In this document: piece after piece, positions 50,581 through 63,639 of the stretch
Layout: the number at the start of each line of letters is the position of its first letter
How positions within the stretch are numbered: position 1 is the first letter of the stretch
DNA from: Stenogyne calaminthoides
Lineage: Eukaryota > Streptophyta > Magnoliopsida > Lamiales > Lamiaceae
Direction of reading: 5' to 3'
Length of the DNA stretch: 64,000 nucleotides
Assembly (NCBI GenBank): GCA_037126765.1
Contig: JBBCBC010000019.1
Location: forward strand, 27,550,222 to 27,614,221
The notes under the pieces: generated by a model
What the model saw: only the letters and a program-made list of their open reading frames with translations
The model's database searches: none
Told to the model about the DNA's origin: nothing
Translations under genes and position numbers: made by a program

Positions 50581-50656
50581 CCCTAATCGAATAGCCTAAA
50601 AAACTGTGTATCCCAACACTGAGAGCCCCACGCTCTCAACTGACGTAATAAAAACG

Positions 50657-50828
50657 GGGGAAATTACTCTTAGGTACAATTTTTTTAAAAACTTACTAGT
50701 AGGTACAAAATAATTGCATATATGTAGATACAATTGCACTTTCAAGTGCAATTTTGACTGTATATGCAATTTCATTTGTACCTGCCAGTAAGTTTTCTCA
50801 AAATTTTGTACCTGCCAGTAATTACCCC
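50657..50828. mobile_element. 172-bp MITE with 8-bp target-site duplication
   Basis: Flanked by TAAAAACG (50649-50656 and 50829-50836). The terminal inverted repeats are about 55 bp: left GGGGAAATTACTCTTAGGTA, right GGGGTAATTACTGGCAGGTA. Nearly the whole element can fold into one hairpin. The 8-bp target site suggests hAT, but the termini are not typical. Confidence 0.88.
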
Positions 50829-51242
50829 TAAAAACGAGATAGAATGTTTTTTTCCAATACAAGTGTTCCAAACTGCTTATCATAGTCAGTTTTGGCATGC
50901 AAAAAGACACAAGTATATATAGGAGAATATAGACTATATAGTTCAAGGCCACCTGCAAAGGGTAGCTTTGGTATTCTGCCCTTTCATGTATTTACAAATT
51001 ACAATGGGGGTTTTCTTACACTTAACCACATCAAGTGTTCAGCACGAAAAATCATATCCTGTCGAGCAAAAGTCTATTCAACCACTAAAATGGTATAAAC
51101 CTCAGCCGTTTCATGTGAAAACACTCGTCGTATGTAACAGCTTAGTACTAAATAATTCTCATTTCATTGCTTAGTATACTCTATCATGTAACAACTTCCA
51201 CATTCTACGAAAATTTTATTTTTACCTGAATCCATCATGTCG

Positions 51243-54200
51243 TTAAGCTAAGATAGAGATCTTCTCTTCATCTGTTGTTGTATCTCCCCAAATTGTTTCA
51301 CTGTCTTCGTCTCCATCTCCATCTCCATCATCATCAATGGGAGCTCGATTGTGTTCCTGAGTGAGAGGGCCTTGAGGATTCCCAAAAACTATAGTGAAGA
51401 TCTGTCGATGGCATTCATCACAGAAGTAGAAGTATGTAAAATGGCCCTCGTACGGGAGCTTGTGCAGAACGGCATCTGGTAGAACCCGTTGCACAAAGTC
51501 GCTCATTGATGGAGGAACCACCCTATCTTCACCTCCCTGTTCAACACAAATGTTTTCAGTTTTAAGAATTCGGGTGTGTTTGTTTAGGGATTCAATTGGA
51601 TTGGAAATCTAGTTCGCATGTGGATTTCATGAATAGTAAAAAGTGCATTTGGATTTTTGTATATGTTTGAGAGGGTAGAATTTGTACAATTTAATAGGGT
51701 AGGATTTTAAAAAAGTAGTTGATAATTGAATTATAAATATTGTGAAAAGTAATGTTGAAATGATCAAGTGGTTGTATAGTGCTTAATGTGTTTTAAAGTA
51801 TATGAAAATGAGAAGAGCAAGCATTGAGTTGGATAGATAATAATAATTTAAAAAGTGAACGATAGATGATTGATTGTGCATTGAAAATTGTGTTTACAAA
51901 AAGTAAAATAAATATTGACACTCTTGCGTGAGACCGTTTCACGGTGAGACGAAGTATAATTTGAACATTGACACTTTAACACTTTTGAAGGAGTGAGTGT
52001 TGATTGTGCTAAGTTGTAATCCGTTTCATGCATGAGACCGTCTCATACGAGTTTTTGTCATAAATATATTACATGTACTATAGGGTAGAATTATAGGATT
52101 TTGAAATTTTACAATCCCTCCTACCTAAAGAAGATTTTGATTCAAAATAATTGTCATATTACACTAATCTAGGAAATATAAATAACTTATTCTAATATTG
52201 TGCTTCTACTTATCTTTTGTCAGTTTGTGATATTATGGTTCAAATGAATGTATAAATTATCATATAGGTAAATAAAAGGACAAAAATGTTGCATTCACAT
52301 ATATTAATTGTTATTTCAATGACTGTCTTGATTCGTGTTAAATGCTTTTAGATGACAAACAAAATGAGTCGGATTTTGATTTGAAATTAAAATCTGGTGT
52401 GGGAAATCAAAAAGATACACCCTAGTGTGTGCAACTGAAAATATATGAATTTGGGGAGTAAATATTCACAATGTGTGACCATATTGAGGCAAGTTGGTCT
52501 GTAATAATTAACAAACTCAAAATGCAATGTGTTTTGCTCAAATTGACTCTGTAGTGATACGCTCAGCTAAAAAGTATTCACATTTGTGAAAAAAAAAGTT
52601 GATATTTGTATTATACATAAAATGCATTGCAATGTGAAGTTTACTGACCTGCCATAAGTGAATTGGGCCAATAAATCCACTCCATCTCTTTTCTGAAGGA
52701 CTGTAAAGTGATTTCAGCCAAGCAAGAACACCCCTACCCTTATGTTTGCTCGACCCGCTGAGATCTGCAATGCTGAAACCCCAATTTGAAACCTGTAAGA
52801 TCGCCTCCTCAACAAATGGTTTTGCATTTTTTTGTCTAACAGATTCTTCAACGTCTCTCTGCCAGAATTCTTTGAATGTCCTTCTCTCTATCAGAGCTAA
52901 ATCCTGGACACATTCATAGTTCAAATGTAATAAGAGTTTTTTAGATAACAAATCAAATTCCTTTTACAACACAACTTATGTAGAAATCGAAATTTTGGTT
53001 TTAGTTAATATCACTTACGCTCTTTCCTAGTGAAACGGAAAGCCATGTATCGATTAGACCATGGTTTCCAGATAGGAAGCTTCTTCGATAGAAGTATGGA
53101 AGTAGTTTAGGAAACTTCCGAGCTAAAAAGTACATCATTTTTCTCTTTAGTGTCCATTTCCCCCATATTCTTTTACTCTCATCTTTCGTTAGTATTGGTT
53201 CGTATGGATTAATCATTGGAGCAACCATAATAGCACCTGAAAAATGATGAAAGAATCACAACAGGAAATGCTAGTTGCAAAATGCTGACAACAAATACCA
53301 AATAATTTCTTCACAAGTTGGTCTTGTGTAAAACAGTTTTAGCATTCAATGATTCACAACTATACTTTATAGTATGAAAACTAATACTTTTAAATGAAAC
53401 ATTTAACACTGACAAACTAAATCGTCTTAATGAAAGTATGAAACAACTAATACGGTTTAAAAACACACACAATATGCAAACCTGTCCTGTGGTGAAACTG
53501 GTTTACGTAAGACTTTGCTTTCTTTAGAACAACAAAAATTAGTTCTACAATATAATCGAGAAGTTACTCAAGTGATGTACATGGTCTCAAGTCTTGCCAG
53601 ACAACACATGTTTAGCATGTTGAACATTAAGGTAACAGAGTAAAGAATTAACAAACTGGCATATCAACATAGTTAGCAAGCTTTACCACAGAATTTTGAC
53701 ATCATAGTCAAGCATAAAAACTGAGTCCTGGTTTGCAAGCGTAGAAAATAGCAATGAATTTTTCTTCTTCCACATGAAAAACATTTGTTTCACTTGCTGT
53801 TACAATGAAGGAGTAACACTTGGGTGCACAACTTATATTGTACAATGAAAACAACTAATACCGCCAGCTAATACCTTTTAGTAAAACAACTAATACAATT
53901 TTAAAATGCACTTGGTATATAGAAGTATTTTCCACAACAAAGATATTTCTTGTAAATTTTAAGTAAATAAGGATAAAAAAAGGCGTAATATACTGATATG
54001 CAGTTAATAGACTTACCTGCAACCCTATCAGGAATGTAATGAAGGGCAGCCCATGCATGTTTGCTTCCATCAGCAAATCCCAATACCCAGAATTTATCAG
54101 TAATATTTAGAGCATATGACAAGTGTAATATATCCAGAGCTGATGACTCAAGGTTCCTAACTGAATGAGGATCACTTTCTCCGAATCCTGGTAGATCATA

Positions 54201-55633
54201 TGTCACCATTCGAATACCAAACTCTTGCAGTAATGTACTCTTGATGCCAGGAATCCCTAGTTTCAGAAAGAAGGCGATAAGAAAAAAGATTGAGCAAATG
54301 TTTTGGCATAACTAGTTCCTCTAGCACCAATTTCAGGATGACAAAGTCTTAAGTAAATCATTTTCACTGTCCAATTGATTTGTATTTTGGTGTATATTTT
54401 TAAACAATATTAGTTGTTTCATTAAAACGTTAGTAAATCAGTGTTAGTTGTTTCATTTAAAAGTATTAGTTGATATACTATAAAGTGATAGTTGAGAACC
54501 AGTTGTACAATAAAACTATTTTACATTTTAGGATTAATTTACTAAGTGATAAACAACAGTATACCTGCAAATCGGGATGAAAGAAATGAATGGGGAACAA
54601 TCATTGAGTATCTAGCTTGGTCAGCTGGAACGCCTCGTTCTTGATAAGCTAAGTGTCTCCCATCCGGAAGCAATACAAGGGTAGCACTAGTTGGATGTAC
54701 CTTCATCTTGTTAGCCAATGGTTTTGTAGTTTGAGTAGTACTATTTGCAATTAAAACTGCACCAATTAGTTCACTCTTTCAGATAAAAAAGACAACGATT
54801 TCATCATTCATACAGAGACAAGTAATGTACTTGTTCGAGACGCCACCTTAATGCCAAATCAACCCAAATGCTCTAATCTGTTTTGAATAGTTATGATTCA
54901 GATAGTTGCACAAAGGAGAAGAGATGCACTAATAGCAGGAAAAATGAGTCATTATGAGCATCAATTTTTTTCCTGATCTGCAGAACCTCGCCGAAACCAA
55001 TGATTTACAGGAATAACCTCAATTTTTGAACAGGTCAATTAATCAATATTAAAAATAGATTGAGAATAAATAGTCAAGAGGGTCAAAATTCTTACAAAAT
55101 ATCTCTAAATCAGCAAAGATCTACCGCTGAATTCAAGTGATGGATATGAATAACTTCAAATCAAGTTTCTGTTAACATAGTTTCAGCAATATAAAGATGG
55201 TTTTCATATGCAACATATTCAAAATGCAGATCATTTGCAAAACAGAAGGATAACACAGAAATTCATCACAATTATCTTTCCACAATTTTTCTACCACAAG
55301 TAACAACAATCATATAAACAAGAACAAATGATAACAATCACCTGCTAGAGTAAAAAGCAAGACACAGGAAATCAGCGTCCAAGCATGAACCGGATCACGA
55401 TCCTCGGGCAGATACTCATTCAGAAACCCCAATTTCCCCAAAATCCTCGCACAAGGCCCCCTCAATTTTCTCATAATTACAGAATCCTCCTTCAACACAG
55501 TCTGCTTCACTACATCCCTCACTCCCTTGCCGAATTCCACACTCATCTCCGCCGCCCCCTTGGCAAACTCCGCCGCCGCCCCATTAGTCTTCCCCCTCCA
55601 AGCAGCAGACTCATTGACCTCAGACATCAACAA
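51243..55633 (-). CDS. Plant alpha/beta hydrolase fold protein, nucleophile Ser replaced
   Basis: Six exons: 55342-55633, 54565-54756, 54017-54256, 53019-53236, 52649-52903 and 51243-51536, giving 496 residues (494 from a second ATG at 55627). A hydrophobic segment near 85-103 suggests membrane attachment. Hydrolase-fold motifs: PDGRHLAYQERG, MVTYDLPGFGESDPH, WVLGFADGSKHAWAALHYIP, MINPYEP, GGEDRVVPP (Asp about 403) and LPYEGHFTYF (His about 431). The C-terminus is acidic (DDDGDGDGDED). The nucleophile elbow GxSxG reads GFADG, with Ala near 223 coded GCT where a TCT serine codon would differ by one base. Catalysis by the usual Ser-Asp-His triad would be lost. The substrate is unknown. Introns 3 and 2 carry aacaactaatacc repeats. 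Confidence 0.85.
51570..52424. repeat. Nested repeats in the last hydrolase intron
   Basis: The outer ends gggtgtgtttgttta and (reverse complement) gggtgtatctttttgatt suggest an old MITE. Inside, 51905-52065 is a copy of the tgagaccgtctca family. Boundaries are uncertain. Confidence 0.45.
53316..53518. mobile_element. Best-preserved copy of the aacaactaatacc MITE-like element
   Basis: The ends are imperfect inverted repeats: left caagttggtcttgtgtaaaa, right (reverse complement) agcaaagtcttacgtaaacc. The inside repeats actaatacttttaaatgaaa. It lies in a hydrolase intron. Partial copies lie at 53818-53915 and 54343-54535 in the same gene. Confidence 0.75.
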
Positions 55634-55699
55634 AATTCAACAAATCCAGATTCCACAATTGCGCACAAGTTTCATCGATCACAAAACAACTACATTTAT

Positions 55700-57460
55700 A
55701 TAGATTCAGAAATTATTATAGATAGGTGCAATTTTGTTTGTATAATTTTGTCTTATGCCACGTCAGCTGGCGTGGCGCTGTAGTGGGGGTGGAGGAGTTG
55801 ACAGCGGTTGTTGCCTAGTGGCGGGGCCCACCGTGGTTGGTTTGTTGTGCACGGGGTACCATAGCAGCGCCCTTAATTCTTATTTATAAAATCGCAAAAT
55901 AATATAGTTAATCAAACACCAGCTTTTTGCTCTACATACTCCTTATTTTACACACATATCTTAAATTTTACATTTTACTTAATTTACATATTCTGAATAG
56001 TGTATTTTATTCATCCTATAAAATGTCGATTACATTGGTCGAATTTTAGAAAGGTCGATCAATCTTGCCAATTTTTTAAAATATCAACTGTTTTTTTCAA
56101 TTTTAAAAAATGTCGACCACACTGGTTGACAAAACAAAAAGTTAGATCTGATCGGCTAATATTTTTGTGATTTTCGGTCGCTTTTTTTTTTTTTATCATT
56201 AAACACACAAAAACTCATTTAAACTTGCGAAATGCATAATTTTTTTTACAAAAACTCTATCCATCTATAAATTGATACGAGTCTTCAAGATGTATGAATT
56301 TTGGAAGGTTAGAGTTTATGTTTTTTCCTTCAAATTTAAAAAATGATGTAAATGAGTTGGGGAAGATGATGTACATGGGTTTAGGTTTGGGGTGTATTGA
56401 GTAAAAATATTTTATAATTTTGATATGATAAATATGCATTAAGAGTATCTTAGTCTATTTGTAGTAGGGCATTTTAAACATAAGATTATTTCGAGTGTAT
56501 AAAGCAAAAACTCGTGTGTTATTAGTCGTTGCCTTATAGTTTTATTAAAACTCGTATGAGAGAGTGTAAAACTATGATAAATCAACGCTCACTTCATCTC
56601 AAAGTGTTAAAGTGTCAATATCTAGATTATGTTATGTTTCATCGTGCAAGTATGTCTCCTTTTAAGATTTTCTTTGCATTAAAAAAAAGTTATATTTATT
56701 TTGTCAAAATATTAATCTATTTTCTCTATGTGAAAAAGTGTAAGTCTCTTGCGCATCATACAATTTAAGTGCATTTTTTAAACGTGTAACTTGTGTATAT
56801 GGTGCATACAAGTTTTTTTCTTTGAGAAAATATCTTCTTTACTGTCTTGCACTCAGATCCCGTGATTAATCTGATAGCTCATAGTCGACTCCTAAGAGGG
56901 AAAAAAAGAAACCTTTTGTCTGTCTCTATTTGATTTGGTGTTGTGTGGTTGTTGTGAAAATAGAGAAATGTTTTGATCTCCAAATGAGTTGCTTTCTAGG
57001 TCGAAAGGTTAGCTGATGAGTTAAAGACTAAATTATGGAGTTGGTTTGATGTCAAAGATTAAGGTGCTCTAATTTTTTATTTTTTTTAATGAGTGGCTAG
57101 TTACTCTAAGACTGATTTTAAATTGCTAGGCATATGTAAATAGTTAATGTACATATAAACATTCCTTATGCCCAGTTTTCATTTTTAATAAAAGTTTCAT
57201 CCGCTGATTAAAAAAAATAGAATGAATGCATGATAATGACATTAAAGAATTAGAGTTCATCGTGAACTCGGGTTTTATCATTGATTAAAATCTTCACTAC
57301 ATAGCCTCGAATATGATTAAGGGGACCGTTCGACATAAAAATTAGAGTTTAATCGTGGTTAGTAGTGAATGAAACAAATTTGGGTAATCATTCCATTCCA
57401 TAGTACTTTTCAAATCCTAGATTATGTTGTGGTGTAGAGATCATTTGATAAGAGCCTTGA
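55700..57460. other. Intergenic region upstream of the hydrolase
   Basis: The hydrolase promoter lies near 55690-55860. 56545-56690 is a reverse-oriented copy of the 51905-52065 family (aaactcgtatgagag ... aaagtgttaaagtgtcaata). The remainder is AT-rich without a gene. Confidence 0.5.
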
Positions 57461-57465
57461 CCAGG

Positions 57466-58055
57466 GGCGGAGCCAAGATTGTTTAGTGAAGGGGGCTGAA
57501 AAATAAAAAATATTCAAATATTTGTATCAAATATTTTAAAATACGTGTATTGAACAAATTTTTTTGCACATAATCTAAAAAAGTTTATTTTTAATGATTT
57601 ATGTGACCACAACATAAGAGAAGACACCCTTATTCTATTAATTTCCATCATTAAAAATGAGGTATATCATCTTTAGATTAGAGGAATGTCACCGACAATT
57701 AAAAAAAATATTTGAATTTTTTGAAAAATAGAAAAGAAGAGCTATAAAAGATGAAAGTTTAAAAAGAAAATCAAGACTAAATAAAATTGATTAAACCGAA
57801 AAAACCAAGATTAATATCTAATAATTATATATAAAAGCTAATAATATGATATATATATATATATAAAAAATCTTACATAATATATAATATGATATACTTG
57901 TATATGGGCTTAAGCCACTACTCTCTCCAAAACTCATGCCAATTATCATTAGTTTAACATAATTAAACACATACATATATTATATATAGTTGGAGGAAAA
58001 AAGTTGGGAGGGCCATGACCCCCTCCACGTTCAACATGCCTTCGCCTCTGGTCTT
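57466..58055. mobile_element. Possible hAT-like element with CAGGGGCGGAG ends
   Basis: The left end reads CAGGGGCGGAGCCAAG. The right end, reverse-complemented, reads CAGAGGCGAAGGCATG. Termini of this type are common in plant DNA elements. The inside is AT-rich and non-coding. The target-site duplication is not convincing. Confidence 0.5.
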
Positions 58056-59390
58056 GATATAAGTATTTTTTGTCGCTTTGGAGAATTGCATAATGAGTTG
58101 GAGTATCTTTTGTTGTATTTTAATTTATTTTAATTAAAATCCTTTTTTCTCATAAAAAAATTAATCAAATTTATCGCAACTCAATCTCATTATTTTTTCC
58201 TCCACCCATATTTCCCAATTTGAACATGAAAACATCCTAAGGACAATCATTAGTACTAGTATAGTCGATACAGAATTTAATGGTCACTAATATTCGTAAC
58301 AATTCAAATTAATGAAAGTTCAGAAATGATTGGCCTCAAAAATAAATTTCTAGGCAACTGGCTCATCATAATGTCGAAATTATATTCACGTATTAAATAA
58401 ACACGAACCGTGAGAATATGGGACAAAAATAAGCTGCTTTAAGATGTACCATAAGTACATAAAAAAGTCCATAACCTGTAATTGTCAACAACTTTCAAAT
58501 TTATCTTTTGAAACGCTAAACCAAAATTAACCCTGACGTGAGAAATTGACTTCACTTTTAAAAATGTCAGATTCTCCTGTGCACTATTGACACCAATTTT
58601 AATTTGGTGCAATTAGATTTCAAATTCTTTTTAGATCGGATCCCACTTGGGCTGAACCCTAACCGAAAGTGGTTAAGTGGTTCTCACTCACTCTTAATAA
58701 TACGCTATAATTTATGGTTCATTATTTAGTATTTAGGGTGTAGATAATTCATCTAAATTAAAATTGAATCCAATTGCACAAATCGTATCTTGTGCAATTG
58801 GTGCACACAAGTGTTACTCTTTAAAAAATGCATTTTTAATTCTGTAATCCAAATAATTCTTATCTAAAAAACAAGTTTCCGGTGAAACTTGTTGATAATA
58901 TAAAATTTATATTATTATACTTATAAATTAATATCACTACACTTATCAGCTAAAATTATTACATTTATAACCTAAAATTATAATAATAAATATTATTGGT
59001 ATTAATTTATAAAAATAGTGATATCAGTTTCATACTATGAACAAGTCTCACATGAGAGTTTGTGTTTGAAGAATTCAAATCCAATTAATAGATGGGCAAA
59101 TCACGGTGAAACTTATTCATAATATGAAATTTATACTATTACATTTACAAACTAATACCACTATATTTGTCCAATTATATAATTCTCCATATAAAAAAAA
59201 AAAAAAAATGTGCATGAATTTTCGTAAAAGACCTATTCTGGTGAATATCACTACGATTATAGACTAATTTTATTTATCGATGGATACCATTATACATATT
59301 AATTGAAATTATAACATTAAATATTATAAATACTAATTTATAAGAATAATAATCACTTTATAAATATAATGACATGAATTTCATACTATA
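58056..59390. other. Intergenic repeats
   Basis: 58574-58813 is a cttgtgcac / gtgcacacaag element (compare 28990-29195). 58870-59075 and 59100-59410 look like two copies of one element, with ends ggtgaaacttgttgataat and ttcatactatgaacaagt. No gene is seen. Confidence 0.5.
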
Positions 59391-59393
59391 AAC

Positions 59394-59549
59394 AAGTTTC
59401 ACAAAAGACTTTGTGATTGTGATTATATCTGCGGTTTGTTAAGTATACAACACATAATCAACTCGACTCTAAAGTTTCACAAAAGACTTTGTGATTGTGA
59501 TTATATCTACGGTTTGTTAAGTATACATCACATAATCAACTCGACTCTA
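59394..59549. repeat. 78-bp tandem duplication
   Basis: 59394-59471 and 59472-59549 are near-identical (two visible differences). Each starts aagtttcacaaaagactttg and ends actcgactcta. Confidence 0.92.
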
Positions 59550-59665
59550 GGACCCATTATTTGTAACAAAAAATGTTTATTTTGTATTTCAGTACTATTA
59601 TTAATACGCACCAAGTTTATAAAATTATATAAAATAGTATCACAGTGGACTAATAATATTCGAAC

Positions 59666-59811
59666 GAAAAATGAAACACTGCCCATAATAGAAAAATCCA
59701 ATTACGTAGAAAAACTGACCCAAACTTCATATCTCAGCAAGAAAAATGAAACACTGCCCACAATAGAAAAATCCAATTACGTAGAAAAACCCAAACTTCA
59801 TATCTCAGCAA
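59666..59811. repeat. 75/71-bp tandem duplication
   Basis: 59666-59740 and 59741-59811 are near-identical, each starting gaaaaatgaaacactgccca. The second lacks a 4-bp ctga and has one further base difference. Confidence 0.92.
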
Positions 59812-60079
59812 GAATCGGGGACAACTTCATGATCACATAATTCAAAATTTCTGAAAATGTATGGAATTTTCTAAGATGAAAATTTCTCCTTGAATAAACA
59901 ACAAATTATTAGTTCAAAGGAGGCTGCTAGAAGGCATTCCCAAGGACTGTAATCTTGTCCACAATCTCCAGAATCTCAAAGAAATATAATGAGGAAAAAA
60001 ACAATTTTGTTCTCTTTATTTCTGAATTGCAATTGAACTCAAAAGTCCACCTGAAGCAGTTCCAAGCAAACTCAAAGTA

Positions 60080-63000
60080 TTAGCCCCAATAGTCATTTCT
60101 CATTTCATCGTCAAACTTCTTCCTGAGTTCAGGATGCTTTTCGAAGTACTCATCAGCTGTCATGGTACTAAGCTTCTTCTGTAAACACCAAAAATAAGGT
60201 ATTAAAATACAGAGAAAATGTGCATTTTGTCACTGTGTGTGCGTGTGAGATAGAGAGAGGAACGAATATCAGTTCGGGAATGCAAAAACCATGACCTTCA
60301 AATCCTGGACTTCAGCAATTTCTTTTTCTAATCTTTCAGACTCCTTCAATGACTTCTCTTCAGCCTCTTTTAGCTCTACCAACTGAAACCCGAGAAAAAT
60401 TCAATATAAGATTATCCCACATTCTTAATTTGATCAATATTAACTGAATGGGAATTTGGAATAAGTTAGCATGCATATCTATTGCCATATACACATGTTG
60501 TTTCTTTAAAACATGGATTAGAAAACGTCATTCGGAACCTAAAATTCACTTTAGGGTATGTTTGTTTTGGGTCTTATAAATCCGGTTTTGGGTTTTGAAG
60601 TTTAAAACTCGTTCTAGTTTGGGTTTTCAAAAACCTAATCCTACAACCCTAAGATAACCTATAAAACCAATTAATTAATATCCTTAAAAAATCACACTCA
60701 ACAAATAATATAATAATACATAAATTTAACCCTACTCAAAAAGTTAAAACACAAATCAAACACAGATTTTTAAATCCCTTAGACTTCAAAATCCTCTGGA
60801 TTTCAAAAACCAATTTTCAAAAGTCACTTAAAACCCAAAACAAACATACCCTTAGCGATTCTACAATGTTACTTCAAAGAATGATTTCATGGTATATCAA
60901 AATATTAAAGGATTATTGATATGTTGATTTACATATCTTTCTACTCTTCATGAATTGAGTTTGTTTTTCAGTTCCAACGCTACAATTCCAAAAAAAAAAA
61001 AAAGGTTTCCATTTATTAGACTATGTAAAGCAGAGAGGAAAGTTAAAGTTCTTAAATAATTAAATATATGGAAAAGGAAGAAAATGGTATTCATGAATGA
61101 CTCACCAGGCTTTCAAACTTAGGTTTGTACTCAGGAGTCACTTTATCAACATACTGGGGGATTTTAATTTCTGCACAGAAAAGAATATATAGTAGTTAAA
61201 TCAGGTAAATGAGCTGAAAATAAACGGGAGAAAATATAGCAACATGTGCCAAAGGTTCAACCTGATATACGATAAAAACTTCTATGTAAGAATTACATAC
61301 TCCTGACTTAGTGTGCTACAGAAACTTTTACTAAGAATATTTAGATAAAAAAACAGACCAATTTCCACTTGGATAATTTCACAATGATGACATAGAATAA
61401 CTGAAGCATAACAACATCAACATAGAAGTTCACAAAGATTTGAATGCTCTAAAGACACTGATTTCTATTATGTCAAGGCAAAGTCATGTATACACCAGTT
61501 GCACCGTGCAACTTATGTGTTTTTAAATGTATTAGTTATTTCACTAAAAAATATTAGTTAGTTCACTAAAAAATGTTGGTTGTTTTAATAAAAAGTGTGA
61601 GTTGTGTACTAGTTGCACATTGCAACTGGGCAAGGCATCAACTCTCGTCATATATGAAATGCTTTTGCAATTCTACTGTAACATTAGGTAGTCATACTTA
61701 TGCAGTTAGTTGTACAGTCGTATATAGAAAATGAAGGGAAGAATAAGATAATGGGACTACCAAGTAATAAGGGAATGGGAACGAAAGGACAGTGAAATTG
61801 GTGTTTCACATAGATTATTGACTAACATCCTTCCTCATCATTCTAAGACAGATATTTACTTTCTCTTACCCTTCCCTTTCCTCTGCTAACTTTTTAAATC
61901 TTTAAATGAAAACCATATTCTAGATGGCAGAAACTCTGGCTTAGACAAATAGATTGGTATCAGGATTAGCACAAATATTAGCATATTGACATGGCTTACA
62001 TAATTTTGGATTGTAAATTTTATCGATGAATTGATACACGGAAGTACGAGTAATATACTTAGAGATTCAAATTTTAATCCAATCAGTCTATAAAATAACA
62101 ATAGGAGGCATTGTCAATTACAAAACATCAATAATTCTGCTTATTCACTTTCCTGCTTCTGCACCGTCGCAGGGTTGCGATATTGTTCATAAAATTTTAA
62201 GGGAATGCAATAATGGTTATGTACATACAAACATTTACACACATATATATATACATACATAGTGAGAAAGAATAAATAAATAAATAAACAGAAGGCAGGA
62301 CAAAGCAACACTGAGCATATACCATCATAAGCTTGCTTGTACATATCAACCAAACGAGAGCCAACTCCTTTTCTGTAGTATTCCCAATCTATTGGCTCTG
62401 GCTCCTGCATATTTATGATGAAGTGAGTGGTTATTATTTGACATGTACCTTCTTTATTTCAACAGGTAGCATTCACATAGGCATTGGCAAGAGGTAAGAT
62501 AGGATATTCACATAAGTAAGACTCAATGTAAGATTATCAGGTATTTTCTACCAGAGAGCTAGCATAGACTAGTAGAAAAGGTATACACATAAACCATAAC
62601 ATCCAAGGCCGTAGTCTATTTATTTTATATGGTTGCCCAGAGATTATTAGACTGGATATAAACGATAGAAAGAAATCTTAAAGGAACATTGATATAGGTA
62701 AGATATCACTACAGAAATAGTTAATTGTACTGCATTAGGTTTTGCATCATATTCGTTTATATTTCCCAACACCTATCTTCTCATTTTCTACCATTTAAAA
62801 CTTAAAATGTTTTTTATCCTTTTCACCAAAAAAGCCCTTTATTTCATTCTCATACGTCCCAAACATGAGTATTTGGCACCAATAGTTTAAATCTTACAGC
62901 ACTCAATATAACATAACAAAAATTTCGAAAGATTTCTTCTATTAAAATTGATGCAAATTATAACAGCTTCTGGTTAATTGTATCCTATAACCTGATCGTG

Positions 63001-63582
63001 GACAAGCTCAGACCTTACTGACTGCCACTACACCCAATGCCACTCGCTTCAATACTTAACTTGGAAATACTATTAGCAGAGGAAAATGAAACAAGAGACT
63101 TGAAAATGGAAAAATCACTGGAGTATCAATTCAGGACACAAAATTTGGTCACAGTTAAACCACCATGATGTAGAAAAGCAAATGTATAACCGGAACAATA
63201 AACACCATCCTCAACCATAAGAATCCCCAATTAACTAAATTACGGAAATTACCAAATACAAATGCCGTCCTACAGTGCATCCGAACCCGGTCTAAACCCC
63301 AAAATCGAATAACGCATATCATCAAAAAAAAAAAAAATAGATCTGCAAATTCAATCGGCTCAAATATCAACAAAAGCGAAAGAAAGAAAAGGGGATGATA
63401 AGAAATTGGACCTGGCTAAACTTGGTCTGAAGCTGAGTGTTGACCTCGTCGAAGGCCCGACGGAGATTAGAGAACTCGCGGCGAGCATCATCGGAGACCA
63501 GCATCTTGGCCATGCCCTCCCAGTCGATGGTCTTCCCAGCCTTGAACGCCACGTCGACTACTTTCTTCCCCGCTCCACTCAT
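60080..63582 (-). CDS. Mitochondrial ATP synthase subunit d
   Basis: Five exons: 63412-63582, 62323-62404, 61106-61170, 60296-60382 and 60080-60178, giving 167 residues (Arabidopsis about 168). The sequence begins MSGAGKKVVDVAFKAGKTID. It includes PIDWEYYRKG, IPQYVDKVTPEYKPKFESL, a charged coiled-coil stretch LVELKEAEEKSLKESERLEK, and MTADEYFEKHPELRKKFDDE near the end. Subunit d is part of the peripheral stalk of mitochondrial F1Fo ATP synthase. The family lacks a classical cleaved presequence. The start is fixed by the conserved MSGAGKK N-terminus. A (CT)n tract lies directly upstream of the ATG. All introns are GT-AG. Intron 3 contains a Harbinger MITE and intron 2 a copy of the aacaactaatacc family. 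Confidence 0.95.
60554..60851. mobile_element. PIF/Harbinger MITE, TTA target site
   Basis: 298 bp with near-perfect inverted ends (GGGTATGTTTGTTTTGGGT on both sides), flanked by TTA at 60551-60553 and 60852-60854. It is related to the element at 18835-19192. It lies in an intron of the ATP synthase d gene. Confidence 0.9.
61474..61632. repeat. Diverged copy of the aacaactaatacc family
   Basis: Reverse-oriented units of the form tattagttatttcactaaaa, ending with gcacattgcaactggg. It lies in an intron of ATP synthase d. Confidence 0.6.
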
Positions 63583-63639
63583 TCTCTCTCTCTCTCTCTA
63601 TTCTTGTTCTTCCTTCGATGGATGAATTTGATGATTATT

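Noticed and set aside
50596..50958. 120-residue ORF on the minus strand
   Set aside because: It spans the palindromic MITE at 50657-50828, and its composition is repeat-derived.
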